DNA of 64,000 nucleotides from Deltaproteobacteria bacterium. GTDB taxonomy: Bacteria; Myxococcota_A; Polyangia; GCA-2747355. Every line of letters starts with the position of its first letter. Position 1 is the first letter of the stretch. The stretch is taken from positions 682,001 through 746,000 of the forward strand of contig JACKDQ010000001.1 of assembly GCA_020633415.1 (NCBI GenBank). The letters run 5' to 3'. Of the stretch, positions 41,473-50,529 are shown one piece after another. The translations under genes were made by a program, and so were the position numbers. The notes under the pieces were generated by a model that was not told the origin of the DNA, searched no databases, and worked only from the letters and a program-made list of their open reading frames with translations.

Positions 41473-41970
41473 TCAGTTACGGCGAAGTCGCTCTCGATAG
41501 ACGCGTACCGCTTTGCCCTTGCGCAATTCGGTGCGAAACATCCGCATCTGATTGGGGCCGTCCTTGATGATCGTCGTCGCATAGGCGTTGTGTTGGTCGT
41601 CTGTGATGTAGTCGAGGCATAGCCCTTCGCCGAGACAATAGCCACCGCCTTTTCGCTGGCCGCACTCGGTCCGCCAGCGCTCGCCATCGACAGAAACGGT
41701 GCAACGCAATGTGATCGGCTGTTTCTTGGGGATTTTGACGGTCACCGTCTGTCGGTAGCTCGTCCTGCTGAGCGGCTCTCGACGATATTCTAGATGGTAA
41801 TCGCCGAGCTTTTTGCCCGCGATGGAAAACAGCGCGCCTTGGCCCGAGTATTGGACGAGCTGTTGCGTAGCGAGTGAAGCGGGGCGCGCGCTAGCGTGGC
41901 GACAGCCCAAAGATGGCGCGGCGGCAAGCAGGGTGGTCGCGACGGTGATTGTTAGGTTGGTGCGTGTCAT
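41473..41970 (-). CDS. exported protein of unknown function
   Basis: 165 residues. The N-terminus MTRTNLTITVATTLLAAAPS has a hydrophobic core and ends in LGC, possibly a lipobox. The mature domain is rich in beta-strand pattern and basic residues, with paired cysteines (LRCTV, TECGQ, GYCLGEGLCLDYI). A GGAGAG site a few bases before ATG 41970 supports the start; the longer frame is non-coding. I recognise no family. It is followed by the LytS gene on the same strand after 24 bp, and lies downstream of hemL. Confidence 0.6.
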   Translation of the reverse strand: MTRTNLTITVATTLLAAAPSLGCRHASARPASLATQQLVQYSGQGALFSIAGKKLGDYHLEYRREPLSRTSYRQTVTVKIPKKQPITLRCTVSVDGERWRTECGQRKGGGYCLGEGLCLDYITDDQHNAYATTIIKDGPNQMRMFRTELRKGKAVRVYRERLRRN

Positions 41971-42112
41971 TGTGCTCTCCTTGTTGCCCGCAGAGAGATA
42001 GCGGGTGGAGGCGCGATCGCCCAGCGTCGATCCTTGGCTCGACGATCGAGGCAGCTGACTTGTCGAAAATGGCAGGCGAGTGGACGGTGGCTGAACGTGC
42101 TGAAAGCGAGAG

Positions 42113-43405
42113 CTAGAGCGCAGCCAGTGCGCGCTTGGCGGCTTCGAGGGTGCGCTCGATCGCGGCATCATCATGCGCGATCGAAACGAACGCAGCTTCG
42201 AACTGCGAGGGCGCCAGGTAAACGCCGTTTTGCAGCATCTCGCTGAAGTAGCGCGCGTAGCGCTCGGTGTCGGACGCCTTGGCGTCGTCGAAGTTGGTGA
42301 CGGTACCGGCTTGGAAAAATCCGGTCCACATCGAACCCACGCGGTTGAAGCTAATCGGAATGTCAGCTTGGCTGGCGCCAGCCTTTAGACCCTCGACCAG
42401 GCGGGCAGTCGTCTTGTCGAGCTGTGGATAGGGGTTTTGTGTCTTGAGGATGCGTAAGGTCGTCTCGCCGGCAGCGACGGCCAACGGATTGCCGGATAGC
42501 GTTCCAGCCTGATAGACCGGGCCGAGCGGGGCGACGTGGTCCATCACGTCGGCGCGACCGCCGTAGGCGCCGACGGGTAATCCGCCGCCGATGACCTTGC
42601 CGAGGCAGGTTAGGTCCGGCGTAATGCCGTAGAGTTCTTGGGCACCACCCAAAGCGACGCGGAAGCCAGTCATCACCTCGTCGAAGATCAGCAACGCTCC
42701 GTATTGTTCGGTGATGCGGCGCAGCCCAGCGAGGTAGCCATCTTGCGGCGGGACGCAGCCCATGTTGCCAGCCACCGGCTCGATGATCAGCGCGGCGATC
42801 TCTTTGCCTTGATCAGCAAACAGCTGCTCGGTCGCGGCGATGTCGTTAAACGGCACAAGCAGCGTATCTTGGGCGCTGCCCTTGGGGACGCCTGCCGAGT
42901 CGGGGACACCGAGGGTGGTGGCGCCCGAGCCGGCCCGGACGAGTAGGTAGTCGGCGTGACCGTGGTAGCCACCGAAGACCTTGACGATCTTGTCGCGCTT
43001 GGTGAATCCGCGGGCTAAGCGCAGCGCGCTCATCGTCGCTTCGGTGCCGCTGTTGACCAGACGCACTTTCTCCAGCGAAGGTACGATCTCGCAGAGCAAC
43101 TCGGCGAAGGAGACCTCGCGCTCGGTGCAGGCGCCAAACGAGGTTCCTTTCTCGGCGGCTTTGACCAAAGCCTCGTGCACGTCTTTGCGCGCATGCCCGA
43201 GGATCATCGGGCCCCAGCTACCGACGTAGTCGACGTAGTCGTTGCCGTCGACGTCGTAGAGCATTGCGCCCTCGGCGCGGTCGATCACGATCGGCGATCC
43301 ACCGACTGCGCGGAAGGCGCGCACCGGGCTGTTGACACCTCCCGGGATCGATTTGCTGCCGCGGGTGAAGATCGATTCGGAACGGCTAAAGGATCGCTTG
43401 CTCAC
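42113..43405 (-). CDS. hemL: glutamate-1-semialdehyde 2,1-aminomutase
   Basis: PLP enzyme forming 5-aminolevulinate in the C5 heme and corrin pathway, cytoplasmic. GTG 43405 gives 430 residues, the usual length; the longer frame from 43483 overlaps gyrA. Family marks: GGVNSPVRAF near the N-terminus, NSGTEATMSALRLARG at the cofactor phosphate, FGGYHGHAD, FDEVMTGFR, and the PLP Lys in CLGKVIGGGLPVGAYGG. No convincing ribosome site precedes the GTG, so the start is moderately sure. It follows gyrA by 28 bp and is probably co-transcribed. Confidence 0.94.
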   Translation of the reverse strand: MSKRSFSRSESIFTRGSKSIPGGVNSPVRAFRAVGGSPIVIDRAEGAMLYDVDGNDYVDYVGSWGPMILGHARKDVHEALVKAAEKGTSFGACTEREVSFAELLCEIVPSLEKVRLVNSGTEATMSALRLARGFTKRDKIVKVFGGYHGHADYLLVRAGSGATTLGVPDSAGVPKGSAQDTLLVPFNDIAATEQLFADQGKEIAALIIEPVAGNMGCVPPQDGYLAGLRRITEQYGALLIFDEVMTGFRVALGGAQELYGITPDLTCLGKVIGGGLPVGAYGGRADVMDHVAPLGPVYQAGTLSGNPLAVAAGETTLRILKTQNPYPQLDKTTARLVEGLKAGASQADIPISFNRVGSMWTGFFQAGTVTNFDDAKASDTERYARYFSEMLQNGVYLAPSQFEAAFVSIAHDDAAIERTLEAAKRALAAL

Positions 43406-43433
43406 GGTTTTGTCGCTTTCGTCGTGGTTAGAA

Positions 43434-46016
43434 CTATTCGCTATCGTCGGCGGGCTTTTCGCTATCGGACTCGACGGTGTCACCGATGGGGTCCTCGGCG
43501 GCTGCCTCTTGAATCATTTCTTCGGCGGAGATCGCCGCGGGTTCGTCGCCGTGTTCATCGCCGTGCTCATCGTCATCGCGTTCAGCGAGCCGCTCGACCG
43601 CGACAACGCTCTCGTTCTCGGCGAGGCGGATCAACCGGACGCCTTGGGTGTTGCGGCCGATCACCGGGATGCCGTCGGTGGTCATGCGAATCACCTTGCC
43701 GACATCAGTGATCACCATCACCTGATCTTTGTCGTCAAGCACCCGGGCATCAACGACTTGACCGTTACGCTCGGTGGTCTTGATCGCGATCAGCCCCTTG
43801 CCGCCGCGGTTTTGTGTGCCAAACTCTTCGGCTAGTGTGCGTTTGCCGTAACCGCGCTCGCAGACGGTCAGCACCGTGCTGTCCGAGTCCTTCTCGAGCA
43901 CTGACATGGCGACGACGCGGTCGCCGTCCTGCACGGTGATGCCGCGTACGCCACGCGCAGTGCGGCCCATTGCGCGCACTTGCGATTCGTCGAATCGAAT
44001 CGCGTTACCTCCCGCGGTGGTGAGCATGATCTGACCGTTGCCGTCGGTGACGCGGACCCCCGTTAGTTCGTCGCCCTCTTCGATGTCGATGGCGATGATC
44101 CCGGTCGATCGGATGTTCGAGAAGTCTTGCAGGCGCGTTCGCTTGATCAGACCGTTGCGGGTCGCCATCACAACGAAATGCGCGTCGTCGATCTCCTTGA
44201 TCGTCAGCACTTGCTGCACGCGCTCGCCGGGGCGCAGGTCGATCAGATTGACGATCGCCTTACCGCGGCCACTGCGCGAGGCGCGTGGTATCTCGTAGAC
44301 CGGGCGACAGTAGACGCGGCCGGCGTCGGTGAACATCAGTAGCATGTCGTGGGTGCTGGCGATAAACAGGTCACGCACCCAATCCTCATCGCGCGTCGTC
44401 ATGCCGGTGACGCCTTTGCCGCCGCGCTTTTGTGCGCGGTACGCGCTGATCGCTTCGCGCTTGACATAGCCGCTGTGCGTAATCGTGACGATCATTTCCT
44501 CGTCGGCGATCAAGTCCTCGACGCTGATCTCGCCGGACGCGTCGATGATCTCCGTGCGGCGCTCGTCGTTGTATTTTTCGCGAACCTCTTCCATCTCGGC
44601 GATGACGACTTCGAGCATCTTTGCGGCGTCGGCGAGCAAGGATTTGTAGAAGGCGATCTTCTCCTGGATCTCTTTGAGTTCGGCGATGATCTTGTCGCGC
44701 TCGAGAGCGGTCAGTCGCTGGAGGCGCATGTCGAGGATCGCCTGAGCTTGAATCGGCGAAAGCGAGAAGCGTTCGCAGAGGCCCGTCTTGGCGGCCGCTG
44801 GCGATTCAGCCTTGCGGATCAGCGCAATTACCTCGTCGAGGTTGTCGAGGGCGATCTTCAAGCCTTCCAAGATATGGGCGCGTTTTTCCGCCTCGCGCAG
44901 CTGGAAGGCCGTTCGACGCGTGACCACGTCGACGCGGTGGTCGACGTATTTCTGCAGCACGTCCTTGAGGCAAAGAATCTCTGGGCGGCCGTCGACGATC
45001 GCGACCATGTTGATGTTGAAGGACTCTTGCAGCTGGGTCAGCTTGTAGAGCTGGTTGAGCAGGATCTCGGGGACAGCATCGCGCTTAAGCTCGATCACGA
45101 TGCGCATGCCCTGACGCGACGATTCATCCCGCAGGTCAGAGATGCCTTCGAGTCGTTTCTCGCGAACCAACGCTGCCATCTTTTCGACCAAGCGTGCTTT
45201 GTTTACCTGATAGGGCAGCTCGGTAACGATGATCGCCTGACGGTTCTTTTTGAACTCCTCGATTTCGGTGCGCGCGCGCATCATCACTTGGCCACGCCCC
45301 GTTTGATAGGCTTGGGCGATGCCTTGGCGTCCGTAGATGAAGCCCGCGGTGGGAAAGTCCGGTCCCGGAATGATCTCCATCAACTCAGGCAAGCCGATCT
45401 CGGGGTTGCGCACCAACGCGATCGCAGCGTTGATCGTTTCATGGATGTTGTGGGGCGGGATATTGGTCGCCATACCGACGGCGATGCCCTGGGCGCCGTT
45501 AACCAGCAGGTTGGGGATCTGAGCGGGTAGGATCTGCGGCTCGAGCTCTTTGTCGTCGTAGTTGGGCTGCCAGTCGACGGTCTCCATTTCGATGTCAGCG
45601 AGCATTGCGCTGCCGATCGCCGCCATGCGGATCTCGGTGTAGCGCATCGCCGCCGCCGGGTCGCCGTCGATCGAGCCGAAGTTGCCTTGTCCATCGGCAA
45701 GCGGGTAGCGCAAGGAGAAGTCTTGCGCCATGCGGACCAGCGCGTCGTAGACCGCCGAGTCACCGTGAGGGTGATACTTACCGATGACATCACCGACGAT
45801 GCGGGCCGATTTCTTGTAGGGTTGGTTGTGAAAGTTTTTGAGCTGGTGCATCGCGTAGAGGATGCGGCGATGGACCGGCTTGAGGCCGTCGCGCACGTTG
45901 GGAAGTGCGCGAGAGACGATCACGCTCATCGCATAATCGATGAACGACGAGCGCATCTCCTCTTCGATGGTGGTCGGTTGGATGTTCCCCAGCTGGGGCG
46001 GCGCTTGGTCTGTCAT
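43434..46016 (-). CDS. gyrA: DNA gyrase subunit A
   Basis: 860 residues. The catalytic Tyr126 is in AMRYTEIRM. The quinolone region GKYHPHGDSAVYDALVRMAQ has Ser87 and Asp91, the susceptible-type residues. The GyrA box QKRGGKGVTGM marks a supercoiling gyrase rather than topoisomerase IV, and six degenerate blade repeats of the C-terminal domain follow. The end is a highly acidic tail (EHGDEHGDE, ESDSEKPADD) as in several Gram-negatives, where it tunes DNA wrapping. No Shine-Dalgarno is obvious before ATG 46016. Confidence 0.97.
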   Translation of the reverse strand: MTDQAPPQLGNIQPTTIEEEMRSSFIDYAMSVIVSRALPNVRDGLKPVHRRILYAMHQLKNFHNQPYKKSARIVGDVIGKYHPHGDSAVYDALVRMAQDFSLRYPLADGQGNFGSIDGDPAAAMRYTEIRMAAIGSAMLADIEMETVDWQPNYDDKELEPQILPAQIPNLLVNGAQGIAVGMATNIPPHNIHETINAAIALVRNPEIGLPELMEIIPGPDFPTAGFIYGRQGIAQAYQTGRGQVMMRARTEIEEFKKNRQAIIVTELPYQVNKARLVEKMAALVREKRLEGISDLRDESSRQGMRIVIELKRDAVPEILLNQLYKLTQLQESFNINMVAIVDGRPEILCLKDVLQKYVDHRVDVVTRRTAFQLREAEKRAHILEGLKIALDNLDEVIALIRKAESPAAAKTGLCERFSLSPIQAQAILDMRLQRLTALERDKIIAELKEIQEKIAFYKSLLADAAKMLEVVIAEMEEVREKYNDERRTEIIDASGEISVEDLIADEEMIVTITHSGYVKREAISAYRAQKRGGKGVTGMTTRDEDWVRDLFIASTHDMLLMFTDAGRVYCRPVYEIPRASRSGRGKAIVNLIDLRPGERVQQVLTIKEIDDAHFVVMATRNGLIKRTRLQDFSNIRSTGIIAIDIEEGDELTGVRVTDGNGQIMLTTAGGNAIRFDESQVRAMGRTARGVRGITVQDGDRVVAMSVLEKDSDSTVLTVCERGYGKRTLAEEFGTQNRGGKGLIAIKTTERNGQVVDARVLDDKDQVMVITDVGKVIRMTTDGIPVIGRNTQGVRLIRLAENESVVAVERLAERDDDEHGDEHGDEPAAISAEEMIQEAAAEDPIGDTVESDSEKPADDSE

Positions 46017-46143
46017 AAGGGGCCATTCTTAGCAAAAAAACGACTGTAGATCAGCGGCAAAATAGCCGGTCCCGGACGGTCGATCTATCGAGATTTCAGA
46101 TGGTTTTGCTTAGCTGAGGGCGCCACTCGAGGCCGCGCTCGGA

Positions 46144-47697
46144 TCACAAACTGGCGACAGCACGGGTCTCGCTTTCGGCTTGGTGGCGATAGCGGTCGAG
46201 GACTGCGAGGAAGACCTCGGTGATTTCGGCATCAAAGTGGGTTCCGGCGCAGCGGCGCAGCTCGGCGGCGGCCTCATCGTGGCCGCGCGCTCTGCGGTAT
46301 GCGCGATCGGTGGTCATCGCGTCGTAGGCATCGCAGATCGCGATGATCCGCCCCTGTAATGGGATGTCGCGGTCCTTGAGGCCTTGGGGGTAGCCGTTGC
46401 CGTCGATGCGCTCGTGGTGGGTATAGACACCGGCGATCAATTCGCGCATGAACGGGATCGGTTCGAGGATGCGGCGGCCCTTCGACGGGTGCTCGCGTAG
46501 CAGCTTGTACTCTTCCGCTGTGGGCAGCGCGCGCTTGTTGAGTATGTCGGTTGGGATCCCGATCTTGCCAATGTCATGAACGCGGGCTGAGAGCACCAGA
46601 TGGTCGAGCAGCCGCGCGTCGAGCTGAAGCGCTTCGCCGACAAGCTGCGCGTATTGGGCGACGCGTTCGGAGTGACCGCGGGTGTAAAGGTCGTTCTCCT
46701 CGAGAGCGTTGGCGAAGCCGACGATTGTTTGGCGGTAGTTCTCCTCGAGGGAAAGGTTAGCCGCTTCGAGATCGCGATTGGTCGAGAGCAGGTTTTCGTA
46801 AAGGCGCGCGTTTTCGATGCTAACCGCAGCACGCGAGCCGATCACCGAAAGCATTTTGCGCTGGCCCTCAGTGAACTTGTGGCCGCGGCTGAATGAATAG
46901 GCGTTGAGCAAGCCGACGACATCGTGCCGCACGATCAGCGGGATCGAGCAGAGCGAGACGATGCGTTGCTGCCGGGGTGGTGCGAGGAAGAACGGGTGGC
47001 AACGCACGCCGTGCACCAACACCTGGCGCTCGGCGTGGAAGCTGCTCAGCAGCTCCTCGATGTTCAGTTCGCCGGCCAGAGCCGATAGGTCAGCGCCAAA
47101 CCCGTCGCGGCCGCGTCGAACCCGTTCAGCGAAGCGCTCGGTGCCCGGAATGTCTTCGAGCATCAGCGTAACGAGATCGGCTTTGGTTTCCTCGAGCGCG
47201 GCATCGACGACGATCTGCAGGATGTGCTCGAGGCTGAGGCTCTGGCTGATCGCTTCGGAAAGCTTGTAGATGCCGAGCGCCTCTTTGAGGCGGATGTTTT
47301 CGGCCTGCAGGCGCTGGCGATCGAGGCCGCGCTGGACGACGTGCACGACTTCCTCAACCTTGAACGGCTTGAGGATGTAATCGTACGCACCTTTTTTCAT
47401 CGCCTCGATGGCGCTTTCCACAGTGCCGAAACCGGTCATGATCACCGTCAGCACATTCAGATTGAGCTCATTGATGCGCGAGAGCAGTTCGATGCCGCCC
47501 ATCTTGGGCATCATCAGGTCGCTGATCACCAGGTTGTAAGAGCGGCGCTGCAGTTCCTCGAGCGCGGCGCTGCCGTCTTCGACGGTGCGGACGAGGAAGC
47601 CCTCGATCGTCAGAAAATCGCTAAGGATTTCACGGATGACCTTCTCATCATCGACGACAAGAACACGCGGAGCTTCTTCGTGGAGGTCGTACTCCAT
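46144..47697 (-). CDS. response regulator with GAF and HD-GYP c-di-GMP phosphodiesterase domains
   Basis: 517 residues. The receiver domain (about 10-125) has D16/D17, phosphoacceptor D60 in LVISDLMMP, and the Lys in YILKPFK. A GAF-like domain (about 150-310) follows, then an HD-GYP domain with GHSERVAQYA, the metal site SARVHDIGKIG, and the GYP signature HHERIDGNGYPQGL. It probably hydrolyses cyclic di-GMP in the cytoplasm under phosphorylation and small-ligand control. The degenerate-GGDEF activator at 4620 is the only other cyclic-di-GMP-related protein here. Monocistronic. Confidence 0.93.
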   Translation of the reverse strand: MEYDLHEEAPRVLVVDDEKVIREILSDFLTIEGFLVRTVEDGSAALEELQRRSYNLVISDLMMPKMGGIELLSRINELNLNVLTVIMTGFGTVESAIEAMKKGAYDYILKPFKVEEVVHVVQRGLDRQRLQAENIRLKEALGIYKLSEAISQSLSLEHILQIVVDAALEETKADLVTLMLEDIPGTERFAERVRRGRDGFGADLSALAGELNIEELLSSFHAERQVLVHGVRCHPFFLAPPRQQRIVSLCSIPLIVRHDVVGLLNAYSFSRGHKFTEGQRKMLSVIGSRAAVSIENARLYENLLSTNRDLEAANLSLEENYRQTIVGFANALEENDLYTRGHSERVAQYAQLVGEALQLDARLLDHLVLSARVHDIGKIGIPTDILNKRALPTAEEYKLLREHPSKGRRILEPIPFMRELIAGVYTHHERIDGNGYPQGLKDRDIPLQGRIIAICDAYDAMTTDRAYRRARGHDEAAAELRRCAGTHFDAEITEVFLAVLDRYRHQAESETRAVASL

Positions 47698-47835
47698 GCG
47701 ACGAGACCACCTAAAGGCGCAGGTTTGCGCAGTTTCCTTACAGTATAGCGAATCGCCGACGGTGGCAAGTTGGCAGTGTCGCCAATTGACGATAAGTGCT
47801 CTATTTCGCTTGTCTATTGCTGTGAATAGCGGTGG

Positions 47836-49431
47836 CTAGTCCGTGTTGACATGGGCGCCAAACCAGGAAAAGAAGACGGCAAGCTGTGCGCGGCGGTGTT
47901 GGGGTAGGTATTCCAGATTATCGCCACGGTCGATGATTTCCCAGAAGTCACGGTCGACGACGCTGGCTAACTCTTGACGAATGCTGCGCAGACGCTCTGC
48001 GCCTTCTTGGGCCATGTCGGCTTGGATCTGGCGGGCGCGGGATTCGTCACCGGCCGCCAGGTAATATGTGGCCAATTTGATCTGTGCTTTGCGCACCCCA
48101 CGCAGCGAGCGTTCTTCGGCTTCGGTTTCGGGCGCTTTATCGACCTCGAGGAAGGTGGCGAGTAGTCCATCATGGGCCGGTGAGTCAAGTTGGTGTGCTA
48201 GCTCACACAGCGCGCAAAAATCGTAGGCAGCGGTTTCGGTGACAAACGGTAGGCCGGCGGCGTTGGCGGTTTGGCCGTAGTACTTGAGGTACTGACCGAT
48301 GTCTCGGACCTGTTCAACGTGGGTGGCACGGAGCAACGCCTCAGCGAGCTGTCGATACTGGTGCAAGACGTTGTAGGCGGTGCGCACGTCGCGCGCGTTG
48401 ATCGCGTAGCGCATGTAGGTGTTAAAGAATTTGATCGTCAGCTCGGCGACCGCCGTGTCACCGAGTTCGACGGCGTCTTGACCGATGTAGCGGGTGTTGA
48501 TCGCCACGAGCTGGCTGACGTCGCGCATGCGGTTGAGGCAATCGTGAAAGACCATCTGGTATTGACGCAGGATTTTGAACTCAAGCCACGCGCTGCCGCT
48601 GGAAAGTTCCTCGACGCTGCGTTCGGCCATTACGGTGAAATCGGGGTTCTCTTTGAGCGCTCCGCCGACGACGAACCAACTCGGAGAGAGCCGTCGTTTG
48701 TCGATCAGGTATCCGCGGGCGAGGTCGCGCAGAGCGTCGACGCTGCGCGAGGCGATAATGCGGTCCTTGTTAGAGATCGAGTTGATCGCCACGTCGGCCA
48801 GCTGCTCGATGCTGGCGAGGACGTGCCGCTGGCGCGGTTGTTGATCCTCCGAGCCCGTTGCTGCGAGCGCATCGTCAAGCGCTTGGGCCTGCAAGCGCGA
48901 AACGATCCGCTGGGGCTCGACGAAGGCGAAGACGTAGGCGAAGTAGGGGATCAACACCAAGATCGCCACCGTCATGATCAGCACTGTCGCGGCGATTAGC
49001 ACTTGTGGCAAAAAGCCGCTGTGCACGACAAAAGTGGCCCAGATGCAGTGGATTGAGGTTACGACGAAAAAACCGAGCACGATCAGATTCGATCGGTCGC
49101 CAAAGAACATCTCGGTAACGCGCGGCGTGTAGCGCGTCGCCGAGAGTTGGACGATGATCGACACTACGGTGATTGCGATACCCAGCACGGCGACGACAAC
49201 CTCCGGCAGATTACCAAGTGCGCTCTGCGCGTCATCACTGTGGTACTCGCCAATGCTGGATAAGACGGAGACACCGTTGTCGAGCAGTTGTTGGAGCAAC
49301 AGCAGGCCGACAAACCACAGCGCTGTGATGCCGCCGAGCAGCAGAATGGGTCGCAGCCAGGCGACGGACTTGTGGCCCGTTGAACCGGTCTTGCTGATCG
49401 CTCGCTGGGGCTTTTTCTCTGCTATGGTCAT
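47836..49431 (-). CDS. DUF2254 family membrane protein
   Basis: 531 residues. The N-terminal helix pair (about 27-50 and 77-95) and IIVQLSATRYTPRVTEMF are typical of DUF2254, with two more helices (about 117-170). The C-terminal two thirds is soluble and helical (about 180-525), rich in acidic residues and Tyr, and looks like alpha-helical repeats. Function is unknown for the family. It is divergent from coaX with a 162-bp gap. Confidence 0.75.
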   Translation of the reverse strand: MTIAEKKPQRAISKTGSTGHKSVAWLRPILLLGGITALWFVGLLLLQQLLDNGVSVLSSIGEYHSDDAQSALGNLPEVVVAVLGIAITVVSIIVQLSATRYTPRVTEMFFGDRSNLIVLGFFVVTSIHCIWATFVVHSGFLPQVLIAATVLIMTVAILVLIPYFAYVFAFVEPQRIVSRLQAQALDDALAATGSEDQQPRQRHVLASIEQLADVAINSISNKDRIIASRSVDALRDLARGYLIDKRRLSPSWFVVGGALKENPDFTVMAERSVEELSSGSAWLEFKILRQYQMVFHDCLNRMRDVSQLVAINTRYIGQDAVELGDTAVAELTIKFFNTYMRYAINARDVRTAYNVLHQYRQLAEALLRATHVEQVRDIGQYLKYYGQTANAAGLPFVTETAAYDFCALCELAHQLDSPAHDGLLATFLEVDKAPETEAEERSLRGVRKAQIKLATYYLAAGDESRARQIQADMAQEGAERLRSIRQELASVVDRDFWEIIDRGDNLEYLPQHRRAQLAVFFSWFGAHVNTD

Positions 49432-49593
49432 CGACTATGCTGCGCAGGCAGACAGCTGCTGCGCTGTTGAGCTGTGATTTGTTGCCGAGCTGTGAGGGTA
49501 CACTTTGTTTTTACACCCTGCTAGTGCCGCTCGCGCGCCGACGTAGCGAACGTCACTGCGCGCCGACAGGTCAAAGAGAATGGTGGAAGAGCG

Positions 49594-50379
49594 ATGAACC
49601 AAAGTGGGCCCCCAGTGGGTACGGTGCTTCACGCCGTTGATGTGGGCAACAGCAATACGGTGATCGGCACGTTCGTCGACGGTGAGCTCACTGAGCACTA
49701 TCGCTTGACCACCGCAGCTACGCGTACCGCAGACGAGTGGCTGCTGTTGCTCAAGCAGCTCGGGCTAGGCGATTTTTCGGGCGCCGCCGAGGCGATCATT
49801 GCCTCCGTGGTGCCCAGCGCTACCGCGGCGATCGAGCAGGCCTTTTCGCGGCTCGCCATGTCGGTGATCGTGGTTGGCCCAGGCGTTAAGACTGGCGTGC
49901 CGATCTTGGCTGAAAATCCCAAGGAAGTTGGCGCGGACCGCGTGGTCAATGCGGCGGCGGCGTTCGATCGCTATCCAGGGGGATTGATCGTTGTCGACTT
50001 TGGTACGGCGACGACCTTCGACTGCGTTAGTCCGCGTGGTGAGTATCTGGGCGGGGCGATCGCGCCGGGCCTGGCGATCAGCGCCGAAGCGCTTTATCAG
50101 CGTGCGGCCAAGTTGCCGCGGGTGGGTGTCGAGCGGCCGCGTCAGGTGATCGGCCGCAACACCGTAGATAGTATGAAGTCGGGTCTGTTTTTCGGCTACG
50201 TCGGCCTGGTCGATGGGCTGGTCGAGCGGATGAAGGGCGAACTGGACTTTGCGGTGCGGGTGGTGGCGACCGGCGGTCTGGCAGCCCGCGTGGCCGATGT
50301 TTCGGCGAGCATCGAGCAGGTCGACGAACACCTTACGCTCCACGGTTTGCATTTGATCTACCGTCGCAACCAGCCTTGA
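49594..50379 (+). CDS. coaX: type III pantothenate kinase
   Basis: 261 residues. Phosphorylates pantothenate in coenzyme A synthesis, independent of CoA feedback. The ATPase-fold motifs are AVDVGNSNTVIG (Asp16), the substrate loop NPKEVGADRVVNA, and DFGTATTFDCV. The later GGAIAPGLAISAEALYQRAA is also typical. The start is supported by GGAAG about seven bases before ATG 49594. It ends in a hairpin-bearing intergenic stretch before the EF-G paralogue. Confidence 0.95.
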   Translation: MNQSGPPVGTVLHAVDVGNSNTVIGTFVDGELTEHYRLTTAATRTADEWLLLLKQLGLGDFSGAAEAIIASVVPSATAAIEQAFSRLAMSVIVVGPGVKTGVPILAENPKEVGADRVVNAAAAFDRYPGGLIVVDFGTATTFDCVSPRGEYLGGAIAPGLAISAEALYQRAAKLPRVGVERPRQVIGRNTVDSMKSGLFFGYVGLVDGLVERMKGELDFAVRVVATGGLAARVADVSASIEQVDEHLTLHGLHLIYRRNQP

Positions 50380-50398
50380 CCAAAATCTCATTTTGGTC
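50378..50398 (+). terminator. perfect hairpin on the coaX stop codon
   Basis: GACCAAAAT (50378-50386), CTC loop, ATTTTGGTC (50390-50398) is a 9-bp perfect stem beginning inside the stop codon. No T-run follows; it could still stop transcription or protect the mRNA 3' end. Confidence 0.4.
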
Positions 50399-50529
50399 CC
50401 AAAATCCACTTCTTCGGCGAGTTGTGCCGGCGGTGGTCGATCGGTTAGTTGGTCACCATCTTGTCTAGCACCGTTCCGTCGAGATCCTCCTGGTGGGAAT
50501 CCTGCTGGTGAGCTGTTGGAAGGACGACG

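Noticed and set aside
44349..45530. 393-codon plus-strand frame inside gyrA
   Set aside because: Antisense of a strongly conserved gene, no recognisable domain.
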